DNA of 63,260 bases from an uncultured Microscilla sp. GTDB taxonomy: Bacteria > Bacteroidota > Bacteroidia > Cytophagales > Microscillaceae. The stretch is taken from positions 1 through 63,260 of the forward strand of contig NZ_CANLRP010000032.1 of NCBI RefSeq assembly GCF_947493425.1, in the 5' to 3' direction. Below, one piece after another: positions 48,149 to 56,584 of the stretch. The first letter of the stretch is position 1. Every line of letters starts with the position of its first letter. Below the pieces are notes generated by a model, which saw nothing but the letters and a program-made list of their open reading frames with translations, was not told the DNA's origin and did not search any database. The position numbers and the translations under genes are program-made.

Positions 48149-48316
48149 CCGGTTTGTTGTCAAGCGTGTGCAAAAAGTTCAGCACTTCTTGTTGAGATTT
48201 TTGCATCGCTTGTTGGTTTCCGTCAGAAGTGCCCCCCAACAAAAATTGGTATTGTGTATTTAAAATAGATTTACGCCAACTGTTTGAGGAGGTGGAAGGT
48301 GGGGAGTCTCCAAACC
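48129..48316 (-). other. frameshifted C-terminal tail of the BAAT-type hydrolase
   Basis: Read on the minus strand in the frame next to the annotated one, this stretch is fully open and encodes 62 residues (WFGDSPPSTSSNSWRKSIL, then FLLGGTSDGNQQAMQKSQ, then EVLNFLHTLDNKPVKTLNQ). GGTSDGNQQAMQKSQQEV matches the conserved C-terminal helix of BAAT thioesterases (GGTPEANARAQ-type). It is separated from the main frame only by the A10 run at 48317-48326. The stop is at 48129-48131. Confidence 0.8.
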
Positions 48317-49138
48317 AAAAAAAAAATGCCCTGCTTGCTCGTATGCCACACTTTTGGCTTGCTTGGGTCTAAAGTTGGCCTCTAATTTATATAAAATTAA
48401 GCGTGCCATTTTTTCCGATCCCCACATTTTATCATCTTTGCCAGCGAGCAATAGCAATGGGCAACGAATGTTTTCTACCTTAATCATGGTGTTTTTTAGT
48501 ACCTCTACATTTTTCAGTAGTGGGTCAATATATTTTTGATAAGTGACGATTTTAGTATTTTTATCTAGCTTTTTTACTGGAGCAAATGGCAGTGGTTTGT
48601 ATTGGTAGCTCCAGGGTGCCTGGGTAGGTTGGGGGTCGTTGGAAGAGGTGATGCCTGGCAATAGCAAACAAGAAGGTGAATAGGCAATAATGCCATCAAT
48701 GTTTTGATAATAACTGCCATACAATAAAGCCAGTTCTGCCCCTTTAGAAACGCCCAATAATACTATCGAGTGGTCTTTGTAAGCGGTATTAGCTTTAAGC
48801 CAGTTTACTGCTTTGGCCAGGTACTCTATAGGTATTTTGGATATTTTATCAGGAAGCACAGAAGGGGGAGCCACATAAGCAAGGGAAAACACGTCGTAAC
48901 CCTTGCCCGCCAGTGCCAATAACGATGCTTTAGGCAAATGCCCACCCTCAAAACCTGACAAAGTAATGAGTACCGTTTTTTTGAGCATAGGAGTTGCTTT
49001 GACACCTGTAGGTAATATGTTTTTGTACAGCTCGCCTTTTATCCAACTCTCTTTGACAGGAATAATTCGTATGTTTTGATGTTTTTTTTTGCAAGTAATG
49101 CACAAAAACATCCCACATATAAATAATAGATTCTTCAT
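48260..49138 (-). CDS. BAAT-type acyl-thioester hydrolase, lipoprotein, interrupted by a frameshift
   Basis: 292 aa as it stands. A short signal with ITC at 14-16 suggests a lipoprotein. The alpha/beta-hydrolase triad is Ser131 (GVSKG), Asp235 or 236 (AGKDDKMW) and His271 (EQAGH), in the BAAT C-terminal domain layout of acyl-CoA:bile acid or dienelactone-like hydrolases. After His271 the gene enters a run of ten T's (plus-strand A's at 48317-48326), loses the family frame, and ends in a non-conserved tail (GLETPHLPPPQTVG). One extra T would restore a 336-residue protein ending at 48129 with the conserved helix. It may be a sequencing slip, a decayed gene, or a phase-variable gene. Confidence 0.82.
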   Translation of the reverse strand: MKNLLFICGMFLCITCKKKHQNIRIIPVKESWIKGELYKNILPTGVKATPMLKKTVLITLSGFEGGHLPKASLLALAGKGYDVFSLAYVAPPSVLPDKISKIPIEYLAKAVNWLKANTAYKDHSIVLLGVSKGAELALLYGSYYQNIDGIIAYSPSCLLLPGITSSNDPQPTQAPWSYQYKPLPFAPVKKLDKNTKIVTYQKYIDPLLKNVEVLKNTMIKVENIRCPLLLLAGKDDKMWGSEKMARLILYKLEANFRPKQAKSVAYEQAGHFFFGLETPHLPPPQTVGVNLF

Positions 49139-49161
49139 TGTTGTGAATACATTTGAAAAAC

Positions 49162-49197
49162 AAAAAAGGCAAACCTTGCGAGATTCTGCCTTTTTTT
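49162..49197. terminator. terminator-like hairpin
   Basis: AAAAAAGGCA and TGCCTTTTTT form a 10-bp stem with a 16-nt loop. It lies just upstream of the BAAT gene start and downstream of the acyl-CoA dehydrogenase on the minus strand, so it could end the lipid operon transcript; the plus-strand reading is equally good. Confidence 0.45.
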
Positions 49198-49474
49198 AGG
49201 AACTTGTTTAGTGTTTATGCTTTGAGAGCAAAAATCAAAAAGCTAGTACACCAGCTCCTAAATTTGTAAAGTCTATTTTGTGCTTTTTGCCCCCTGATTT
49301 CACTTCAAAAATATCACGTAGCTTTGGTTCCGATATGCATCGGAATTGTAAACTAACTCTGCTCAATTTTTAAAATTCATCAGAAAACAAAACACACTTA
49401 AATACTCTATTTACCTATTTAAGAGCAAGTGTACTAGTTTTGAATCATTTGTAGAAACCTTAAACAAGTTCTAG
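49198..49474. repeat. large palindromic element, copy B (collapsed form)
   Basis: A single imperfect palindrome of about 277 bp. The outer ends are AGGAACTTGTTTA (49198-49210) and TAAACAAGTTCTAGG (49461-49475). Further in, the left-arm stretch with CTAGTACACCAGCTCCTAAA (about 49243) pairs loosely with the reverse complement of AAGAGCAAGTGTACTAG. The centre is TTCCGATATGCATCGGAA (49328-49345). Inner arms (CACTTCAAAAATAT / AATTTTTAAAATTCATCA) also correspond. The central 110 bp match copy A in inverted orientation. No coding frame. It occupies most of the gap between the BAAT gene and the acyl-CoA dehydrogenase gene. Confidence 0.7.
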
Positions 49475-49507
49475 GAAAACCTGCCAGTAATTTACAACAA
49501 TATTAGC

Positions 49508-50734
49508 TTATTTCGTTGCTTCGGTGGCATATTTCATAATGGTATTTTTGCCCAGCTGGTGCATGTGTACTTCATCGGGACCATCGGCAAGGCGAATGAC
49601 CCTGGCTGCACCAAAAAATCCAGCAAGAGGGGTATCTGCGCTCAAACCCATGCCTCCAAACGATTGCATGGCTCGATCTACCACAGTTTGTGTCATATGA
49701 GGCGCTACAATCTTAATCATCGAAATCAACTCTTTAGCCCCTTTAGTACCTGCTTTGTCCATCATATCGGCAGCCTGAAGTGTAAGCAATCGGGCTTGCT
49801 GTATTTCGCACAAAGATTTCGATATGTCTTGACGGATGCTACTAAACGCGGCAATCGGACGACCAAATGCTTCGCGTGTTGCCACACGTTGGCTCATGAG
49901 CTCTAGCGCACGCTGTGCCATTCCAATCAAGCGCATACAGTGATGTATACGCCCTGGACCCAAACGCCCTTGAGCTATTTCAAAGCCGCGTCCTTCACCC
50001 AAAATCAAATGACTTTTAGGTACCCTCACATTTTCGAGCAATACTTCAGCGTGTCCAGCGGGTGAATCATATTCGCCAAACACAGACAGTGGGCGTACTA
50101 TAGTAACTCCAGGTGTATTTTTAGGTACTAAAATCATGCTTTGCTGACTGTGGCGAGCTGCTTCTGGGTTGGTTTTACCCATCACAATAAAAATCTCACA
50201 ACGAGGGTCCATAGCGCCCGAAGACCACCATTTACGTCCATTGATGACGTACTCATCTCCTTCGGCTTGAATAGAACATTGAATATTAGTAGCATCCGAA
50301 GAAGCCACTTCTGGCTCAGTCATCAAAAAGGCCGAGCGTATGTTACCCGCCAGCAGCGGCTTGAGCCAACGTTCTTGTTGTTCGTGGTTGCCATACTTTG
50401 CCAACACTTCCATGTTGCCTGTGTCAGGGGCACTACAGTTGAAAATTTCAGATGACCAAATCACCTTACCCATAATCTCGGCAAGTGGAGCATATTCTAA
50501 ATTAGATAGTCCGGGGCTTACTTCACCATAGTTGGCAGGTAAAAACAAGTTCCACAGCCCCTTTTCACGGGCTTTGGCTTTTAAGTCTTCTAAGCCTGGC
50601 CACACTTTCCAAAAGTTTTCGGGAGAGTGTGTCCAATGGAAATAATCATTTTCTATTGGGTACACATGTTCCTTCATAAAGCCAGTAAGCTTTTCCTGAA
50701 GGGATTTCATTTTTTCGGTATAGTCAAAATTCAT
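49508..50734 (-). CDS. acyl-CoA dehydrogenase, ACAD10/11-like
   Basis: 408 aa. FAD-dependent; oxidises an acyl-CoA at the alpha-beta bond and passes electrons to ETF. The substrate-binding segments [18 protein letters not shown] and [16 protein letters not shown], and the C-terminal [16 protein letters not shown] and [12 protein letters not shown], are those of the ACAD10/11 branch, some members of which act on 4-hydroxyacyl-CoA. Last gene of a three-gene minus-strand unit with a nitronate monooxygenase (45 bp upstream) and an SDR, which together suggest breakdown of an unusual fatty acid or nitro/hydroxy acid. Confidence 0.9.
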   Translation of the reverse strand: MNFDYTEKMKSLQEKLTGFMKEHVYPIENDYFHWTHSPENFWKVWPGLEDLKAKAREKGLWNLFLPANYGEVSPGLSNLEYAPLAEIMGKVIWSSEIFNCSAPDTGNMEVLAKYGNHEQQERWLKPLLAGNIRSAFLMTEPEVASSDATNIQCSIQAEGDEYVINGRKWWSSGAMDPRCEIFIVMGKTNPEAARHSQQSMILVPKNTPGVTIVRPLSVFGEYDSPAGHAEVLLENVRVPKSHLILGEGRGFEIAQGRLGPGRIHHCMRLIGMAQRALELMSQRVATREAFGRPIAAFSSIRQDISKSLCEIQQARLLTLQAADMMDKAGTKGAKELISMIKIVAPHMTQTVVDRAMQSFGGMGLSADTPLAGFFGAARVIRLADGPDEVHMHQLGKNTIMKYATEATK

Positions 50735-50779
50735 GAGTTTCTTTTTATTTTTGCTTGTTGTTAGCTACTTACGACTATT

Positions 50780-51760
50780 TCAAAGTGATAAATTATACAA
50801 CAATTGTTGTTGCTCTTCGATGGCTTCCCTCATTTCTTTTTTGAGCCTTTGTACCAAGGTTTGCACGGGTACCACATCTTGAACAGAGGCAACACCGTGC
50901 CCCGCTGACCAGATTGTTTTCCAAGCCTTGGCTTCAGCCTGGGCAGCGTCCAACTCTTCCCCAAAGTTGATTTTTTTCTGATGATGCCACATATCTTTGG
51001 TAATGCCCATTGCCTCAAGGCTCATACGTAAAAAGTTGGCTGGTACTCCTGAAATGGCCGCAGTATATACAATATCGGCGGTGTTGCTCTGGATAATCAT
51101 CTCTTGATAAGCCCTGTCTGCTTTGCTTTCGCTCACATTGATAAACCGCGTACCCATGTAGGCAAAATCGGCACCCATTTGTAGGGCAGTGGCTATATCG
51201 CGCCCGTTGCTTATGCATCCTGACAGGATGATTGTTTTGTCAAAAAAGCTTTTAATTTCGGCTACCAATGCCATGGGGTTTACAGTACCTGCATGTCCAC
51301 CAGCCCCCGCGCTCACTAAAATAAGCCCATCTACTCCTGCTTCTATAGCCTTTTCAGCATGGCGGCGGTTGGTAATGTCGTGAAACACCAACCCCCCATA
51401 ACTATGCACCGCTTCGACTACCTCAGCCACTGCCCCCAGCGAGGTAATGATAATAGGTACTTTGTGTTTAACGCAAACTTCTAAGTCTGCCTTAAGGCGA
51501 GGGTTGGTGTGGTGTACAATAAGGTTTACCCCATAAGGAGCTACTGGCTGCCCACCTTGTTTGGCTTGTTCCAATTCATTTTCTATCTCGGTTAGCCATT
51601 GGTCAAAACCCTCAGTACTGTGTTGATTCAAGGCAGGAAAAGTGCCTATGATGCCGTTTTTGCAACAGACAGTGACTAATTGAGTACCTGAAATTAAAAA
51701 CATAGGGGCAGCAATTACCGGGAGCGATAATTGATCTTTGAATGGATTGTTTAGGCTCAT
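50780..51760 (-). CDS. nitronate monooxygenase / NPD family flavoprotein
   Basis: 326 aa from the ATG at 51760; another ATG at 51835 inside the SDR gene is in frame but adds a non-conserved 25-residue stretch. The FMN-binding TIM barrel is clear: LPVIAAPMFLISG at the start, GGLVFHDITNRRHAEKAIEAGVDGLILVSAGAGGHAG in the middle, and GADFAYMGTRFI near residue 220. Family members oxidise nitronates such as propionate 3-nitronate or act as enoyl reductases; the function here is not proven. It lies between the SDR and the acyl-CoA dehydrogenase in one operon. Confidence 0.88.
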   Translation of the reverse strand: MSLNNPFKDQLSLPVIAAPMFLISGTQLVTVCCKNGIIGTFPALNQHSTEGFDQWLTEIENELEQAKQGGQPVAPYGVNLIVHHTNPRLKADLEVCVKHKVPIIITSLGAVAEVVEAVHSYGGLVFHDITNRRHAEKAIEAGVDGLILVSAGAGGHAGTVNPMALVAEIKSFFDKTIILSGCISNGRDIATALQMGADFAYMGTRFINVSESKADRAYQEMIIQSNTADIVYTAAISGVPANFLRMSLEAMGITKDMWHHQKKINFGEELDAAQAEAKAWKTIWSAGHGVASVQDVVPVQTLVQRLKKEMREAIEEQQQLLYNLSL

Positions 51761-51815
51761 GATTGATACTTTTGGGGTGAATTGGGTTATGAAGTAACTA
51801 AAAATCAGTTGTTTA

Positions 51816-52565
51816 TCAGGCAGTTGTGCCTCCATCTACTGGCATTATGTGCCCAGTTACAAAGCTTGAATTGCTGGCACTAAGCCAAGCAATTGCTTCG
51901 GCTATCTCTTCTACTTTGCCGTAACGTTTCATCGGAATATTTGCCTTGAGTTTTTCTGCTTTATCACCAAAAAACTGAGGCTGAAATAAATTAGTAAGTG
52001 TAAATACCGGGCACACTGCGTTTATTCTAATATTGTGTTTGGCATATTCCATGGCTGCGGTTTTGGTCATGCCTACTACAGCGTGTTTGCTTGCCACATA
52101 CGCCAGGTTATTGGGCAAACCGCGCAAACCTGCTACTGACGATACATTGACTATATTGCCACTGCCCTGTTTCATCATCTGTTGAAGCTCCATTTTCATG
52201 CAATAAAACACCCCAGTTTGGTTTACTGCAATTACCTTGTCCCAACTATCTACTGGATGCTCAGCGGTTTTTTTTTGGTTAAAATCTCCAATTCCAGCAT
52301 TGTTAACGGCAATATCTATTTTGCCAAATTGAGCAACAGTTTCATTGATTAGATTTTCTACTTCGTCGAGTTTGGCAACATTGGCCTCTATAAAGCTGGC
52401 TTTCCCTCCTGCTTCGGTGATAAGCCTCACCGTTTCTTCTCCTCCTTTAGGGGCAATGTCTGATACGATGACTTGCGCCCCATTTTGAGCATAGAGTAGC
52501 GATGTAGCCCGACCAATGCCTGACCCTGCCCCGGTAATGATTACTACTTTGTCTTGAAATTTCAT
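51816..52565 (-). CDS. SDR family oxidoreductase
   Basis: 249 aa classical short-chain dehydrogenase. Cofactor motif TGAGSGIG (11-18), NNAG (88-91), and the catalytic Ser143, Tyr156 and Lys160 (in VSSVAG and YVASK). Asp36 after the second strand (VIVSDIA) favours NAD over NADP. First gene of the three-gene lipid operon; a 3-hydroxyacyl-CoA or alcohol dehydrogenase role is likely, the substrate unknown. Confidence 0.9.
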   Translation of the reverse strand: MKFQDKVVIITGAGSGIGRATSLLYAQNGAQVIVSDIAPKGGEETVRLITEAGGKASFIEANVAKLDEVENLINETVAQFGKIDIAVNNAGIGDFNQKKTAEHPVDSWDKVIAVNQTGVFYCMKMELQQMMKQGSGNIVNVSSVAGLRGLPNNLAYVASKHAVVGMTKTAAMEYAKHNIRINAVCPVFTLTNLFQPQFFGDKAEKLKANIPMKRYGKVEEIAEAIAWLSASNSSFVTGHIMPVDGGTTA

Positions 52566-52951
52566 TGTGTACTTTTCTGATTGTGTGATTTAAGGCGATT
52601 GTTTTATGAGCTATAGACTAATTGCAAAACAATCTCTTGTAAAAGCTATATTCACGCAAATTATAATACTATTAGACAGCAACAAAATAAATTAGTATAA
52701 AAATACTAATCTAGTTTTTGGTAAGCTGTTTTTTACTAAAATTTGACTTGTAGCACTAAATTCTAAACGGACTGATGCAACTGCTTGATGACTTTGCTAA
52801 TCTTTCGTTAAAACGCCAATTGTTCTTTGGCTTATAGGGTGTTTTTCGTTATATTAGAGATGTTTCGTTGTATTTGTTCTTGATGATTAATCGTTGTGTA
52901 TGCAGTAACATTTTTGTTTTGCTATACACTATTTTCAACCCCATTATTTTT
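52566..52951. other. 386-bp divergent intergenic region
   Basis: Between the SDR gene (minus) and the serine hydrolase (plus). It is AT-rich and should hold both promoters; I see no clear TAnnTTTG box in the right place for either gene, and no hairpin or repeat. Confidence 0.45.
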
Positions 52952-54319
52952 ATGAAAAAATATGTTTACCATACACCCCGATTTTTAACCTCGCTCAAAA
53001 AAGTTTGCGTCGTTACATTGAGTCTGTTATTTACTCATTTGGTGCAGGCCCAGCAAAACTCTAAAGCAAAGGTGATAGACTCAGTCATGAACTTGCTTTA
53101 TGCCAATAATCAGTTTAACGGTGCGGTGTTGGTCAAGGATAAGGGTAAGGTAATTTATAAGAAGGCCTTGGGTTGGAGCAATTTAGATAAAAGAGATACT
53201 TTAAAACTCTCTACACCCATGCGAATTGCTTCAGTGTCTAAGCAGTTCACTGCCATGGCTATTATGATTTTAAAGGAAAGAGGCTTACTTGATTTTTCTG
53301 ATTTGGTACATCGTTATATTCCGGTATTGCCTTACAAAAACGTGACTATAGAAAATTTGCTGCATCATAATTCTGGTTTACCCGATTCTTTTGGAGAGTT
53401 AAGCGGGGTCACCCGGATGTTTGGTGCTACCAAGCTTATTAGCAACGATGACATCATTGCTTATTTGAGTGCAGTGCGTCCCAGAGTAAACTTTAAACCT
53501 GGCAAAAAAGCTAGTTACTGCAACACGGGGTATATTCTGTTGGCAACCATTGTAGAAAAGGTAAGCAAAATGCCTTTTGACAAGTTTTTGCATGAAAACA
53601 TTTTCAAACCCTTACAAATGAACCACACCTATATTTATCACCCCAAGCGTAATTATACCAATGTATATAATACCAAAACTTATGACACTTTAGTAGTAAA
53701 AAGAGATACTATTCAGAAAAACGCAGATACTCGTATTGTAAAAAGTACTTTGCAAACCCAAGAGGTGATAGTGAGCAAAAAGAAAAAAAGAGCGTATGGC
53801 TACTATATTGACCGTAAATATGGTTGGCAGTTACTTGATTATCATCCTTATGATGGCATAGTAGGCGAAAAAAGTGTGTGCACCACGGTAGAAGACCTTG
53901 CCAAATGGGATGAAGCACTGCACAAAAGAACTTTAGTAAGTGACGCTACTCAAAAAAGAGCGTTTACAATGGCAGCCGTTACCAATAAAAGAAAATATGG
54001 CTATGGCTATGGCTTTAAAGTATATAGAAAAAAACCGCATGTGGTTTTTCACCATGGGCTTTATCGAGGGTTTAGAAGTTACCTGCAACACGACACCAAA
54101 GACAAAAGTTTTATTGTAATTTTGACTAACCGAGGATTGGGCTATCAAATGTATCCTATTTATGAAATGATTGATAATATACTGTATGGGCGTAAATTTA
54201 AAATGCCTAAAAAAGTTTGGATTGAGAAGCGTACTGCCAAGATGTTTAAAAAACGTTACTGGATCAACTATGATGAGCCAAATATAGGTGTGTTGAAGGC
54301 AAAAATAGACAAAAAATAG
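52952..54319 (+). CDS. class C beta-lactamase-like serine hydrolase, secreted
   Basis: 455 aa from the ATG at 52952, followed by a signal peptide ending near QAQQ (about residue 34). The hydrolase residues are SVSK (Ser94, Lys97), YCN (Tyr189, Asn191) and a late HHGLYRG segment in place of the KTG box, the serine beta-lactamase/DD-peptidase (class C, EstB-like) pattern. An inserted region of about 60 residues (NYTNVYNTKTYDTLVVKRD, about 230-280) is not seen in small members. Such proteins trim peptidoglycan or hydrolyse esters. It is followed by a TetR gene at 174 bp. Confidence 0.86.
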   Translation: MKKYVYHTPRFLTSLKKVCVVTLSLLFTHLVQAQQNSKAKVIDSVMNLLYANNQFNGAVLVKDKGKVIYKKALGWSNLDKRDTLKLSTPMRIASVSKQFTAMAIMILKERGLLDFSDLVHRYIPVLPYKNVTIENLLHHNSGLPDSFGELSGVTRMFGATKLISNDDIIAYLSAVRPRVNFKPGKKASYCNTGYILLATIVEKVSKMPFDKFLHENIFKPLQMNHTYIYHPKRNYTNVYNTKTYDTLVVKRDTIQKNADTRIVKSTLQTQEVIVSKKKKRAYGYYIDRKYGWQLLDYHPYDGIVGEKSVCTTVEDLAKWDEALHKRTLVSDATQKRAFTMAAVTNKRKYGYGYGFKVYRKKPHVVFHHGLYRGFRSYLQHDTKDKSFIVILTNRGLGYQMYPIYEMIDNILYGRKFKMPKKVWIEKRTAKMFKKRYWINYDEPNIGVLKAKIDKK

Positions 54320-54493
54320 ATGAAGGGGAGGGTGTAAGGCAATGGCTTTTTGAGACTGTACAAACTCCCCGTTAAATGCTAAAGTAGGATTTGTTGGCTT
54401 GTGATATGCTATGTAAAATGAACTTGTGGTGATGACAAACGTTATTAGATTTTGTTTATTTGGGTTATCCTTCCCTTCATAAATATAAAAATA

Positions 54494-55066
54494 ATGAAAC
54501 TAAAAGATCAGGAAAAACGGGCACGAATAAGACAAGTAACTATAGATATTGTGGCTGAACAAGGCATTGCAGGAGTAAAAATGGCTTCAGTAGCAAAACG
54601 TGCCAAGGTAGTACCCTCTACTTTGTATACTTACTACAAAAACAAAGAAACCCTCATTGTATCTACTTTTACCTACATAGCACAACAAATGACCGAAGAG
54701 CTTAACCTGCTCTTTGAGCCCATCCAACCCTTTCGTAAGTTACTCTGGAACCTGTTTGAACAAGCCATTGATTACAAGCTCAAACATCATAAAGAAGATG
54801 TTTTTTTTAAAATGTTTATTGTATCTCCTTACTTCGACAAAGCAACTCCTGAAACAAAAAGAGCCCTTGAGACTGCTGCCCGGCAGTTGATGGAGTTTGG
54901 CAAAGAGCAAATGATTATAAAAGCTGAAACTCCAGATATGGTTCTTATTGCTGCTTTAGATGGCATCATTGATAAATTGGTAGATTATCATTACAAAAAC
55001 ATGCTGACACTAGACGAAGCTATTATCCAGGCAGGGTTTGATGTTTTGTGGGATGCTGTTACTTGA
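54494..55066 (+). CDS. TetR family transcriptional regulator
   Basis: 190 aa from the ATG at 54494; the upstream frame at 54452 adds a hydrophobic stretch that does not belong. The N-terminal helix-turn-helix is at residues 10-55 (IRQVTIDIVAEQGIAGVKMASVAKRAKVVPSTLYTYYKNKE) and the rest is the ligand-binding domain, whose ligand is unknown. It may control the neighbouring DUF1295 or hydrolase gene, but that is a guess from position. Confidence 0.9.
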   Translation: MKLKDQEKRARIRQVTIDIVAEQGIAGVKMASVAKRAKVVPSTLYTYYKNKETLIVSTFTYIAQQMTEELNLLFEPIQPFRKLLWNLFEQAIDYKLKHHKEDVFFKMFIVSPYFDKATPETKRALETAARQLMEFGKEQMIIKAETPDMVLIAALDGIIDKLVDYHYKNMLTLDEAIIQAGFDVLWDAVT

Positions 55067-55401
55067 CCTTATTTGCAAAGCTTTTGGTTCAGTCAGGAGC
55101 CACCTTTCGTTTAGTTTATCACTTATATCTTCTTGAGTTTACCACATGATTTGCGTTAATTTGCCTAATTACCTGCTCACCTATAGCAATGCAACAGGTG
55201 GTAAGTAAGCCGTTGTGTGACACCAAACCTTATCCATTCTTTTGTGTATAGTTTGTCGCAGGTAATTTACTAATTACTATGTCTAACAAGCAAGTATAAT
55301 AGGTTTACTATGAGTGGGTTATACTTATAACTTATTGCACTGACACGCATTGGTATCCAATACTTGCTGTTATTTAATATACTACAACCACGCATTATAT
55401 C
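55067..55401. other. 335-bp gap, no gene seen
   Basis: Between the TetR gene and DUF1295. It holds no plausible frame, and no obvious inverted-repeat operator for TetR was spotted. The 5' part likely holds the end of the TetR transcript and the 3' part the DUF1295 promoter. Confidence 0.4.
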
Positions 55402-56256
55402 ATGAAACGAAAAAAAATATTTTATGTAATCCTCTTAGCACTGGTAACAGCCATTTCTACCTTTTTATTTACACATGCTGCTGCGACTACTTATGCCGTT
55501 GGTTTGGGGGTCATTCTGTTGAGCTTAACAGTTTTGTGGCTGGTGAGTCTCACAATTAAAGATGCTTCTATCATTGATGTTTTTTGGGGGTTAGGTTTTT
55601 TTATCATTGCTTGGTTATACGGTTCCCAAGTTGGTTTTGAGCTCTTAAGTACACGCAACTGGGTATTGCTCATGATGGTCACTATCTGGGGCTTGCGACT
55701 TACCATATACCTGGCTATTCGTAACCTGGGCAAAGGCGAAGATTACCGTTATGTGGCTATGCGCAAACAGAATGGGAAACATTTTTGGTGGATTTCGTAC
55801 TTCCGGGTATTTGCCTTGCAAGGCTTCCTTCTCTGGATGATTTCGGCAGTATACTTACCTGCACTGTCTGTTTCCGGAAGTTTATTATTGCTCGATTATC
55901 TTGGAATTTTGTTCTGGAGCATAGGTCTGTTTTTTGAGGCGGTAGGTGATGCGCAATTGCGCAGGTTTAAGCAAAATCCTGCCAACCACGGCAAAGTAAT
56001 GGACAAAGGCTTATGGCGTTATACCCGACACCCCAACTATTTTGGTGATGCGATGGTTTGGTGGGGCTTTTTTATGTTTGGCTTAAGCCAATGGCAAGGG
56101 CTATACTTTATATTTTGTCCATTGATCATGACCTTGTTTTTACTCAAAGTATCAGGAGTAGCTTTGTTGGAAACCAAGCTTAAAAAAACCAAGCCTCAAT
56201 ATGCCGAATATATTAGAAAAACACCTGCGTTTATACCTGGCTTGCCTAAGGAATAA
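55402..56256 (+). CDS. DUF1295 membrane protein
   Basis: 284 aa with about six to seven hydrophobic segments, two of them near the start. The C-terminal part has the DUF1295/ICMT-like pattern (GLWRYTRHPNYFGDAMVWWGFF, about 210-231, then LETKLKKTKPQYAEYI). These are integral membrane proteins related to steroid 5-alpha reductases and isoprenylcysteine methyltransferases; the reaction of the bacterial members is not known. A strong terminator follows at 56323. Confidence 0.87.
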   Translation: MKRKKIFYVILLALVTAISTFLFTHAAATTYAVGLGVILLSLTVLWLVSLTIKDASIIDVFWGLGFFIIAWLYGSQVGFELLSTRNWVLLMMVTIWGLRLTIYLAIRNLGKGEDYRYVAMRKQNGKHFWWISYFRVFALQGFLLWMISAVYLPALSVSGSLLLLDYLGILFWSIGLFFEAVGDAQLRRFKQNPANHGKVMDKGLWRYTRHPNYFGDAMVWWGFFMFGLSQWQGLYFIFCPLIMTLFLLKVSGVALLETKLKKTKPQYAEYIRKTPAFIPGLPKE

Positions 56257-56322
56257 GCAATGTAAGGAATGACCACTGAAGCCTCATTGAACGTAGCTGG
56301 AATATTAGGTGGGCTTGATGAA

Positions 56323-56355
56323 GCAAAAAAACTGCTCCAACCTCAGTTTTTTTGC
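56323..56355 (+). terminator. rho-independent terminator after the DUF1295 gene
   Basis: A perfect 12-bp stem (GCAAAAAAACTG / CAGTTTTTTTGC) with a 9-nt loop; the second arm contributes the T-run. It lies 66 bp after the stop codon. The surrounding 39-codon frame at 56274 is probably chance because it contains the hairpin. Confidence 0.75.
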
Positions 56356-56584
56356 TTTGACATGTCCTTTATTTTATTGGAAAACTAAATTTAAACGAGC
56401 TGTTTTTTTTACTTCATTTTTCATTATTTTTGAGCCTCGATAATGGAGCTACATTGCTGTTTAAATCAATGTAACAGCTTCATTGTGAGCACCCTACCCA
56501 TTGCATAAATCACTCAATTGACATGTGAGACGGACAGGAATTGATATATAAACTATCGGAAAATACACATAACACACGATTTAA

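Noticed and set aside
56274..56393. A 39-codon frame after the DUF1295 gene
   Set aside because: It spans the terminator hairpin and has no protein-like feature.
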